Shown here piece after piece: positions 1-5,094 of a stretch of DNA of 5,094 nucleotides. Position 1 is the stretch's first letter; every line of letters starts with the position of its first letter. Under the pieces are notes generated by a model. It did not search any database. It was not told the origin of the DNA and saw nothing but the letters and a program-made list of their open reading frames with translations. The DNA comes from Burkholderiales bacterium (lineage in GTDB: Bacteria > Pseudomonadota > Gammaproteobacteria > Burkholderiales > Usitatibacteraceae): positions 1 through 5,094 of the forward strand of contig JAJAYN010000286.1 in assembly GCA_026786225.1 (NCBI GenBank). Direction: 5' to 3'. Made by a program: the position numbers and the translations under genes.

Positions 1-1
1 C

Positions 2-190
2 GGCGCCGAGATTCTGGCTATCGACCAACGAAACCTGGCGATGTGGCGCACCGGCGCGGACCATATGCGACCCAAGTGGGGCATCTATCGCAAACATCAC
101 GCGATGTTGAATCAGCATCGCGAAGACTCGATCTACTTCGCAGCTTTCGGGATTACGCGCGGGACGGTGCCGGCGACTAACTGCCGCTGA
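2..190 (+). CDS. C-terminal fragment of a heparin lyase-like (polysaccharide lyase) protein
   Basis: This is the last 62 codons of a gene entering from the left edge, read in the frame beginning at base 2 and ending with TGA at 188-190. The visible residues include WRTGADHMRPKWGIYR (fragment residues 15-30), followed by REDSIYFAAFGITRG (40-54). A Lys-Trp-Gly-Ile-Tyr-Arg strand followed about 15 residues later by an acidic turn and an aromatic-rich beta strand is what I know from the C-terminal end of the jelly-roll polysaccharide lyase family that includes heparin lyase I (Pfam Polysacc_lyase, PF14099). The catalytic half lies outside the window, so neither activity nor secretion can be judged. 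It converges on the - strand operon, with 44 bp between the two stop codons, and is probably functionally unrelated to it. The other two + frames give less natural composition here. The reading frame is fairly sure; the family is a moderate-confidence call from motif memory. Confidence 0.55.
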   Translation, partial: GAEILAIDQRNLAMWRTGADHMRPKWGIYRKHHAMLNQHREDSIYFAAFGITRGTVPATNCR

Positions 191-234
191 GCGCGCCAGC
201 CTACTGAAAATCGCAGATTCAAATGCGCGGCAGG

Positions 235-1173
235 CTAAACAACCGGCGTCAGCAGTTTCCCCGATTCAAAAAAACTGCGTAGGTTGGCCAACGTCAAGTC
301 CGCCATCGCCCGGCGCGTTTCGTTGGTGCCGCTGGCAATGTGCGGCAGCAGCACCACGTTGTCCAGCGCGAGCAGCGCAACCGGTACCTGTGGCTCGTTC
401 TCGAATACATCGAGTCCGGCACCGGCGATTTTTTTGTTGACCAGCGCATCCACCAGTGCCGCCTCATCGACCACCGTGCCACGCGCAATGTTGATGAGAA
501 AACCATCGTGGCCCAATGCCTCGATCACGCCGGCGGAAACAAGATGCCGTGTTTCAGGGCCGCCTGCGCTTGCAACGACGAGAAAATCTGCCCAGCGTGC
601 TAGGTCAACGAGTGACGGTTCATAGGCAAACGCCACGTCTTCCACGCGACGCCGATTGTGATAGCGCACGTCCATGTCAAAGCCCGATGCGCGTTTCGCA
701 ATCGCGCGACCAATGCGGCCGAGGCCGAGAATTCCCAGGCGCTTGCCGCTCACACGCGTCTGCAAGGCAAACGCACCGCGTTGCCAGTCGCCGCGACGCA
801 CGAATCGCTCCGACGCCGAAATGCCGCGCGCCACGTCGATCAGCAGGCCAAATGCGATATCAGCCACGCAATCATTGAGTACATCCGGTGTATAGCCGAC
901 GGGTATGCCACGCTTTGCTGCAGCGCTCACATCGATCGTGTCGTAACCGACGCCAAAACTGGAAATCACTTTCAGGTTCGGCAACGCTTCAATCAGCGCC
1001 GCATCGGCCCCCCAGCGCGCAGAGGTGGCGAGGCCGACAAACTCACTACCATTCATGGCAAGGTACGCATTCTGGTCCGCCTCCTTCCACAACTGATGCA
1101 CATCAAACTGTTCGGCAAGCGCTTTTTCGAGGGCGGGCAGGTAAGCGCCTTTTTGTAGTACGCGAGGTTTCAT
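235..1173 (-). CDS. D-isomer-specific 2-hydroxyacid dehydrogenase, NADPH-preferring GRHPR/HPPR type
   Basis: A cytosolic NAD(P)H-dependent oxidoreductase of 312 aa, the usual length for the family, interconverting a 2-oxo acid and the matching (R)-2-hydroxy acid. The order is typical: an N-terminal flavodoxin-like substrate domain with SSFGVGYDTID (71-81), then a Rossmann domain with GLGRIG (150-155). The catalytic triad is visible as Arg231 in NIARGTVVDE, Glu260 in DVFENEP and His278 in LLPHIASGT. After the second Rossmann strand the sequence reads YHNRRR (171-176) rather than carrying an acidic residue, which in this family favours NADPH; that makes glyoxylate, hydroxypyruvate or hydroxyphenylpyruvate reductase-like enzymes the nearest functional class. 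The true substrate is not determinable. The ATG at 1173 was chosen because it gives a standard N-terminus (MKPRVLQKGAYL); an in-frame TTG at 1248 would add 25 arginine-rich residues and overlap the preceding gene. It is the last gene of the operon, 16 bp after the Ldh_2 stop, with no recognisable Shine-Dalgarno sequence, so translation probably relies on coupling. Confidence 0.93.
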   Translation of the reverse strand: MKPRVLQKGAYLPALEKALAEQFDVHQLWKEADQNAYLAMNGSEFVGLATSARWGADAALIEALPNLKVISSFGVGYDTIDVSAAAKRGIPVGYTPDVLNDCVADIAFGLLIDVARGISASERFVRRGDWQRGAFALQTRVSGKRLGILGLGRIGRAIAKRASGFDMDVRYHNRRRVEDVAFAYEPSLVDLARWADFLVVASAGGPETRHLVSAGVIEALGHDGFLINIARGTVVDEAALVDALVNKKIAGAGLDVFENEPQVPVALLALDNVVLLPHIASGTNETRRAMADLTLANLRSFFESGKLLTPVV

Positions 1174-1189
1174 TGGGTTTTGCCAGTGG

Positions 1190-2275
1190 TTAGTTGGGCG
1201 GCGTGGCCGATATAAAATCCTCAACCAGTTTAACGGGCGCACCCGCAAGCGCTGCCGCGTCTGTCAAGGTTTTGATTGCCCCAGCGGACAACAACAGTCC
1301 CTCGCGCTGTTGACGTGCACGCGTATTGCGCTCGACGTCGCCGGGCATCAGCACCGACTTGTCGGCTTTGGCCGGCGTCGCGGATTTGAGCCACGCAGAG
1401 AATCGCGCCGCTTCGGTGACAATCCAGTCATCTGCCGCCAACAGCGTGGGATCAATGGCGATGACGGTGAAGTTATTGCAATTGATTTTCCGGTCCGCGC
1501 CGCTTGCCCCGCCGCCGGAAATCGCTCCTGCCATCAGGTCTACCATCAGCGAAAGCGCATATCCTTTGTGGCCCGCCTCCAGCCCGCCTAGCGGCAGCAA
1601 CGAACCACCGTCGTAAAGCGCTTTGGCATCGGTCGTGGATTTCCCCTCGCGGTCCACGATCCATCCCTCAGGAACCGGCTTGCCTGCGTCGCGATTTAGC
1701 CGCACTTTGCCTTCGGCCACCACCGACGTGGTGAGATCGACGATGATGGGCGCGCCGCCCGCGACTGGCATGCCCCAGGCCAGCGGGTTGGTCGATAGCC
1801 GCCCTTCGCGTCCACCCCACGGCGCCACTCTCGGCATCGACAGCGTGTTGACGAAATGAAACGACACGCAACCCTGCTCCGCAGCCAGCTCTACCCAATC
1901 GCCCAGACGACCAACGTGCGCGATATTGCGCAATGCAACCAGTGCAATTGCCTGGGTTTTCGCTTTGGCACACGCCAGACGTGTCGCGTGTTCGGCACCG
2001 ATTTGGCCAAAACCCAGTCCGCCCTCGAGCACCGCAAAGCCCTGTCCCTCACTGACCACGACTGGCTCCACGCGGCAAACAATCTCACCTTTTTGAATTT
2101 GTTCGACGTATTGCTTGACGCGCAACACGCCGTGCGAGCCGTGACCAACGAGATCGGACATGACGAGATAGCGCGCGACAGCGGTAGCTTCATCCGCATT
2201 TGCGCCTGCCGCAACCAAAATCTTCGCGGCGAGATCTTCAAGCGCGCGCGGCCTCGCGAGCAGGTCAACGCTCAC
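1190..2275 (-). CDS. Ldh family (malate/L-lactate/ureidoglycolate dehydrogenase type, Ldh_2) oxidoreductase
   Basis: A cytosolic NAD(P)-dependent dehydrogenase of the Ldh_2 family (PF02615), whose members include malate, ureidoglycolate (AllD), 2,3-diketo-L-gulonate (YiaK) and (R)-sulfolactate (ComC) dehydrogenases. It has a fold unlike the Rossmann-type 2-hydroxyacid dehydrogenases. At 361 aa it is full length. Family signatures run in order: DLVGHGSHGVLR (41-52) with Ser47, His48 and Arg52; NIAHVGRLGDW (117-127) with the catalytic His120; STNPLAWGMP (161-170), part of the cofactor pocket; VDLTTSVVAEGK (179-190); GHKGYALSLMVDLMAG (235-250); and the C-terminal MPGDVE (310-315). The Ser/His/Arg/His set expected for hydride transfer is therefore intact. 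The start is GTG at 2275; no ATG lies before residue 39, which is already inside the active-site motif, and the frame is closed by the upstream gene's TGA only two codons earlier. No Shine-Dalgarno sequence precedes it, so coupling to the aldolase gene 6 bp upstream is likely. Substrate specificity is not resolved by the sequence. Confidence 0.93.
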   Translation of the reverse strand: MSVDLLARPRALEDLAAKILVAAGANADEATAVARYLVMSDLVGHGSHGVLRVKQYVEQIQKGEIVCRVEPVVVSEGQGFAVLEGGLGFGQIGAEHATRLACAKAKTQAIALVALRNIAHVGRLGDWVELAAEQGCVSFHFVNTLSMPRVAPWGGREGRLSTNPLAWGMPVAGGAPIIVDLTTSVVAEGKVRLNRDAGKPVPEGWIVDREGKSTTDAKALYDGGSLLPLGGLEAGHKGYALSLMVDLMAGAISGGGASGADRKINCNNFTVIAIDPTLLAADDWIVTEAARFSAWLKSATPAKADKSVLMPGDVERNTRARQQREGLLLSAGAIKTLTDAAALAGAPVKLVEDFISATPPN

Positions 2276-2281
2276 GTGTGA

Positions 2282-3055
2282 TCAGCTTTTGAATTTGTCT
2301 CGCAACGCCTGCGTCGCGCCGCGAAACACGCCCAGATCGCTGCCGACGGCGACGAAGGTGCAACCCCATTCAATGTATCGGCGCGCGTCTGCTTCCGCTG
2401 GTGCCAGGATGCCGCTTGGCTTGCCGTTGGCGCAGGTGCGCTCAATTAAATGCTTGATCACGGACTGCACTTCGGGATGGCCGGGATTGCCCAGGTGCCC
2501 GAGTGCTGCAGACAAATCGCCGGGTCCGACAAAAATGCCATCGACACCGTCTACTTGCGCAATCGCATCAACCGCGTCGACACCAGCGCGGCTCTCGATC
2601 TGCACCATCACCGCGATGTGGTCATTGATCGTCGCGAAATAATCAGGCACGGTGCCATAGCGATTGTTGCGCTGAGAAACCGAAATCCCGCGTATGCCTG
2701 CAGGCGGATAGCGGGTGGCGGCGACGGCGTTGCGCGCCTGTTCGGCCGACTCGATAAACGGGATGAGGAAATTGTGAAAGCCGGCATCCAGCAAGCGCTT
2801 GATGATGACCGGCTCGTTCCACGGTGGGCGTACCACCGGCGCACTCGCGCTGTCTTTCAACGCCATCAACTGCGGGATGAGCGAGATGACATCGTTGGGT
2901 GAATGTTCGGCGTCGAGCAGCAGCCAATCGAAACCAGCAATCCCAAGGATTTCAGTCGTGATCGGATTGGCGAGTGAACACCAGCAGCCAGTAAGTTGCT
3001 TACCCGCCAGCAGGTCGCGGCGAAAAGTATTGGGCGGGGTTTGATAAGGTGACAT
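2282..3055 (-). CDS. HpcH/HpaI family class II aldolase (4-hydroxy-2-oxo acid aldolase)
   Basis: A metal-dependent pyruvate aldolase of the HpcH/HpaI family (PF03328), 257 aa, the family's usual length. The family reversibly cleaves 4-hydroxy-2-oxo acids to pyruvate and an aldehyde; characterised members are 4-hydroxy-2-oxoheptanedioate aldolase (HpaI), 2-keto-3-deoxy-L-rhamnonate aldolase (RhmA) and 2-dehydro-3-deoxyglucarate aldolase (GarL). Visible motifs are FDWLLLDAEHSPND (42-55) with the catalytic His51, VVRPPWNEP (74-82) with the substrate-binding Arg76, MVQIESRAGV (150-159) with metal ligand Glu154, IFVGPGDLSAALG (174-186) with metal ligand Asp180, and a C-terminal VAVGSDLGVFRGA (235-247). 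All key residues are present. The start is ATG at 3055 because GGAG sits 5 nt upstream; an in-frame upstream extension of 20 residues would overlap the preceding gene and lacks family similarity. It lies 17 bp after the binding-protein gene and 6 bp before the Ldh_2 gene. The exact aldehyde product is not predictable. Confidence 0.93.
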   Translation of the reverse strand: MSPYQTPPNTFRRDLLAGKQLTGCWCSLANPITTEILGIAGFDWLLLDAEHSPNDVISLIPQLMALKDSASAPVVRPPWNEPVIIKRLLDAGFHNFLIPFIESAEQARNAVAATRYPPAGIRGISVSQRNNRYGTVPDYFATINDHIAVMVQIESRAGVDAVDAIAQVDGVDGIFVGPGDLSAALGHLGNPGHPEVQSVIKHLIERTCANGKPSGILAPAEADARRYIEWGCTFVAVGSDLGVFRGATQALRDKFKS

Positions 3056-3060
3056 GACAG

Positions 3061-3064
3061 CTCC
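3061..3064 (-). promoter_or_regulatory. Shine-Dalgarno site of the aldolase gene
   Basis: On the - strand the sequence ACGGAGCTGTC immediately precedes the ATG at 3055, placing GGAG 5 nt from the start. It decides the start codon over in-frame upstream alternatives. Confidence 0.75.
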
Positions 3065-3072
3065 GTAGAAAA

Positions 3073-4053
3073 TTAATCGACCTGTGCACCAGAGACCTTG
3101 GCTGCCTTTGACCATTTGACAATCTCGGCTTGCACGAATTCAGTGAATTGCTGTGGCGTCCCGGCGACGACGACGAATCCTTGTGCCTGCAGGCGCTGCT
3201 TCATCTCGGGAAGGTTCATCGCTTTAGTGATTGCTTCGTTTAGTTTCTGGATCACGTCTTTCGGCGTTCCCGCTGGCGCGGTGAGACCAAACCAGGAGAC
3301 TGCCGAAAAGCCCGGGAAGCCGGATTCAGCAATTGTCGGCACACTCGGATAAACGGGATTGCGCTCCAGACTGGCCACAGCGAGTGCGCGCAGCTTCCCG
3401 CCCTGCACCTGCGGCAACGCGTTGTCCTGATTGATAAACAGGATCGGCACCTGGCCCGCGATGGTGTCAGTGATGGCCGGTCCGCCGCCTTTGTAAGGCA
3501 CATGGACCAGGCTGATGCCCGAGGCCAGCTCCAGCATCTTCATCGCCAGATGGCCCGATGAGCCATTACCTGAACTGGCATGCGAATACTTGCCCGGTGA
3601 GGCCTTGGCCAGTGCGATAAATTCGGCAAACGTCATCGCCGGGAATTCCGGATTCACGACCAGCACATTCGGGCCGGTGGCCAGCAGAGAGACGTGTGCG
3701 AAATCCTTGTCCGCAAACGGCATGCTGCGGTAGAGCGAATAGTTGATCGCGTTGGAGCCGACACCCGACACCAGAAACGTGTAGCCATCAGGTGCCGCCT
3801 TGGCCACAAAGTCGGAGCCGATGTTGCCGTTGGCACCGCCTTTGTTTTCGATGATCACCGGTTGACCAAGCGACTTGGTCAGCTCCTGCGCCAACTGCCG
3901 TCCCACTGCATCGGTGCTACCGCCGGGCGGGAAGGGTACGATGAATTTGATTGTTTTGGCGGGCCAGGCTTGTGCGTGGAGAAGTGGCGCGCACATCAAA
4001 CCCAGTGCTGCGAGCAGCGTGACGCCGATGACTTTCGCAAAACGGTTCCGCAT
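3073..4053 (-). CDS. Tripartite tricarboxylate transporter substrate-binding protein (TctC/Bug family)
   Basis: A periplasmic solute-binding protein of the Bug/TctC family (PF03401), 326 aa, full length. It would bind a carboxylated small molecule and deliver it to a TctAB-type membrane complex. The N-terminus is a Sec signal peptide: basic RNRFAK (2-7), a hydrophobic core at 8-25, and a probable signal peptidase I site after HAQA (cut between 29 and 30). The mature protein starts with the family hallmark WPAKTIKFIVPFPPGG (30-45) and continues with GQPVIIENKGGANGNIG (63-79) and APDGYTFLV (87-95). The second lobe has the ligand-loop motif HVPYKGGGPA (184-193), PSVPTIAESGFPGF (236-249) and WFGLTAPAGTPK (254-265). 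The ATG at 4053 was chosen because AGAGGAG lies 6 nt upstream; an in-frame TTG at 4077 is rejected. No TctA or TctB membrane subunit lies in the window, which is usual for this expanded family. It heads the tight four-gene run, so its ligand is probably the operon's substrate. Family certain; ligand unknown. Confidence 0.95.
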   Translation of the reverse strand: MRNRFAKVIGVTLLAALGLMCAPLLHAQAWPAKTIKFIVPFPPGGSTDAVGRQLAQELTKSLGQPVIIENKGGANGNIGSDFVAKAAPDGYTFLVSGVGSNAINYSLYRSMPFADKDFAHVSLLATGPNVLVVNPEFPAMTFAEFIALAKASPGKYSHASSGNGSSGHLAMKMLELASGISLVHVPYKGGGPAITDTIAGQVPILFINQDNALPQVQGGKLRALAVASLERNPVYPSVPTIAESGFPGFSAVSWFGLTAPAGTPKDVIQKLNEAITKAMNLPEMKQRLQAQGFVVVAGTPQQFTEFVQAEIVKWSKAAKVSGAQVD

Positions 4054-4059
4054 AAATTT

Positions 4060-4066
4060 CTCCTCT
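4060..4066 (-). promoter_or_regulatory. Strong Shine-Dalgarno site of the binding-protein gene
   Basis: On the - strand AGAGGAG is followed by a 6-nt AT-rich spacer and the ATG at 4053. This is the best ribosome binding site in the window, suits an abundantly made periplasmic protein, and fixes the start. Confidence 0.85.
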
Positions 4067-4076
4067 GGATAAATCA

Positions 4077-4104
4077 ACTATTTTCGTAGAACGCCATTCG
4101 GCAA
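4077..4104 (-). promoter_or_regulatory. Possible weak sigma70-like promoter ahead of the binding-protein gene
   Basis: Within the 111-bp spacer between the ALDH stop and the binding-protein start, the - strand carries TTGCCG (4104-4099) and AATAGT (4082-4077) separated by 16 nt. Each hexamer matches the sigma70 consensus at 4 of 6 positions. It would place a transcript start about 15-20 nt upstream of the Shine-Dalgarno site. The match is weak and could be chance; the spacer is simply long enough to hold a promoter, unlike the other junctions in the operon. Confidence 0.25.
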
Positions 4105-4164
4105 GGGTGCTGGCGGCAAAATGGCTGGAAAGGCGGGCTGGTGCTGGAGTTTGCCTATGTAAAA

Positions 4165-5094
4165 TTAAGCCAGGGTATACGCCGTCTTCACCGTCGTATA
4201 AAACTCCGCCGCATATCGTCCCTGCTCCCGCGGTCCGTAGCTTGATCCTTTGCGCCCACCAAACGGCACGTGATAATCCACGCCCGCTGTCGGCACATTC
4301 ACCATCACCATTCCCGCCTGAATATGTCGCTTGAAATGCGTGGCGTGTTTCAGCGAGGTCGTGCAGATGCCCGCAGACAAACCGAACTCGGTATCGTTGG
4401 CGAGCATCAGTGCTTCATCGTAATCCTTGGCGCGCACGACCGATGCGACCGGCCCAAAAATCTCCTCGCGGCAGATGCGCATATTGTTGTCGCAATCCGT
4501 GAACAACGCAGGGGAAAAATAGAAACCTTCCTTCTCGCGCTTGACGCGTTCGCCGCCGCATACGAGTGTGGCACCTTCGCTCTTGCCGATGGCGATGTAG
4601 CGTTCGTTCTGCTCAAGTTGCTTCACATCGACGACCGGTCCGATTTGCGTTTTCGGGTCGCGCGCATCGCCGACGATCAAACTCTGCACGCGCTCAGTCA
4701 GGCGTTTCACGAACGCATCGTGAATGCCGACCGTGACGATGATGCGACTCGACGCCGTACAGCGCTGCCCGGTGGAATAGAAAGAACCCTGCACCGCGAC
4801 TTCTACTGCCTGCTCAAGATTCGCATCATCGAGCACCACCAGCGGATTCTTGCCGCCCATTTCGAGCTGCATTTTGGCCATGCGTTTCAATGCGGACGCA
4901 CCGATATTCTTGCCCGTCGCAACCGACCCGGTAAAGCTGATCGCATCGACTTCTTCATGATCGACCATCGCCTGTCCAACCACGGAGCCACGGCCGATGA
5001 GCAGATTGAATACACCCACCGGCAACCCAGCGCGCGAAATGATTTCCGCCAATGCCCACGAACAACCCGGTACCAGATCGGCAGGCTTGAACAC
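4165..5094 (-). CDS. Aldehyde dehydrogenase, alpha-ketoglutaric semialdehyde dehydrogenase-like (N-terminus beyond window)
   Basis: The C-terminal 309 residues of an NAD(P)+-dependent ALDH-superfamily enzyme (PF00171); full-length relatives are about 480 aa, so roughly 170 N-terminal residues lie past the right edge. Residue numbers here count from the edge. Visible landmarks are the cofactor-domain FKPADLVPG (2-10), FTGSVATGK (54-62), the general-base Glu78 in QLEMGGKNP, the nucleophile Cys112 in STGQRCTASS, the REEIFGPVASVVR block (209-221) and the C-terminal PTAGVDYHVPFGGRKGSSYG (268-287), followed by GPREQGRYAAEFYTTVKTAY. That C-terminal block is what I recall from alpha-ketoglutaric semialdehyde (2,5-dioxovalerate) dehydrogenases of pentose, glucarate and hydroxyproline catabolism, which yield 2-oxoglutarate. 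Catalytic residues are intact. The gene reads into the binding-protein gene after 111 bp with no evident terminator, so cotranscription is possible. The superfamily is certain; the substrate assignment is moderately supported. Confidence 0.9.
   Translation of the reverse strand: MFKPADLVPGCSWALAEIISRAGLPVGVFNLLIGRGSVVGQAMVDHEEVDAISFTGSVATGKNIGASALKRMAKMQLEMGGKNPLVVLDDANLEQAVEVAVQGSFYSTGQRCTASSRIIVTVGIHDAFVKRLTERVQSLIVGDARDPKTQIGPVVDVKQLEQNERYIAIGKSEGATLVCGGERVKREKEGFYFSPALFTDCDNNMRICREEIFGPVASVVRAKDYDEALMLANDTEFGLSAGICTTSLKHATHFKRHIQAGMVMVNVPTAGVDYHVPFGGRKGSSYGPREQGRYAAEFYTTVKTAYTLA

Noticed and set aside
181..233. Inverted repeat CTGCCGC (181-187) / GCGGCAG (227-233) spanning the convergent stops, as a bidirectional terminator
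   Set aside because: The stem is only 7 bp with a 39-nt loop, and no T-tract follows on either strand, so it does not look like an intrinsic terminator.
658..1158. Open + strand frame of 166 codons opposite the D-hydroxyacid dehydrogenase
   Set aside because: It lies wholly antisense to a well-supported gene, has no domain-like motifs, and is explained by codon bias of the real gene.
1856..2281. Open + strand frame of 141 codons opposite the Ldh_2 gene
   Set aside because: Antisense to a full-length family member with intact motifs; composition and lack of any recognisable motif indicate a shadow frame.
3991..3993. Cys21 in the binding-protein signal peptide as a lipobox cysteine
   Set aside because: The preceding residues are Leu-Gly-Leu-Met, and Met just before the Cys is not acceptable for a lipobox; a good signal peptidase I site (AQA) follows downstream.
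3694..4089. Open + strand frame of 131 codons opposite the binding-protein gene
   Set aside because: It covers the signal peptide and first lobe of a clear TctC protein in antisense and shows no independent features.
4054..4164. Small gene or RNA in the 111-bp spacer between ALDH and the binding protein
   Set aside because: No convincing start with a ribosome site, no strong hairpin and no terminator; only the weak promoter-like hexamers and the short repeat are visible.

Overview
The window looks like a betaproteobacterial (probably Burkholderiales) chromosome segment. Base composition is moderately GC-rich. The strongest taxonomic hint is a lone Bug/TctC-type periplasmic binding protein embedded in a catabolic operon, an arrangement very common in Burkholderiales; this is an inference from gene content, not a sequence match.

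Layout. Bases 2-190 hold the 3' end of a + strand gene whose C-terminus resembles heparin lyase-like polysaccharide lyases. From 235 to the right edge everything is coded on the - strand in one co-directional run. In transcription order (right to left) it contains: an aldehyde dehydrogenase cut by the right edge (4165-5094, close to alpha-ketoglutaric semialdehyde dehydrogenases); a 111-bp spacer with a possible weak promoter; a TctC/Bug solute-binding protein (3073-4053); an HpcH/HpaI-family aldolase (2282-3055); an Ldh_2-family NAD(P)-dependent 2-hydroxyacid dehydrogenase (1190-2275); and a D-isomer-type 2-hydroxyacid dehydrogenase (235-1173). The last four genes are separated by 17, 6 and 16 bp, so they are almost certainly one transcription unit. 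The ALDH may belong to the same unit or be read from its own upstream promoter. No RNA gene, mobile element, CRISPR array or long repeat was seen.

How the genes may work together. The binding protein would capture an organic or sugar acid in the periplasm. The two dehydrogenases, from unrelated folds that usually act on opposite stereoisomers, would interconvert 2-hydroxy and 2-oxo acids. The class II aldolase would split a 4-hydroxy-2-oxo acid into pyruvate (or a related 2-oxo acid) and an aldehyde. The ALDH would oxidise an aldehyde acid such as alpha-ketoglutaric semialdehyde to a TCA-cycle intermediate. This fits sugar-acid or hydroxy-acid catabolism, but the substrate cannot be read from the sequence.

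I did not find a clearly novel system. The most interesting point is the pairing of two stereochemically complementary dehydrogenases with an aldolase and a dedicated binding protein, which could be an uncharacterised hydroxy-acid utilisation route.
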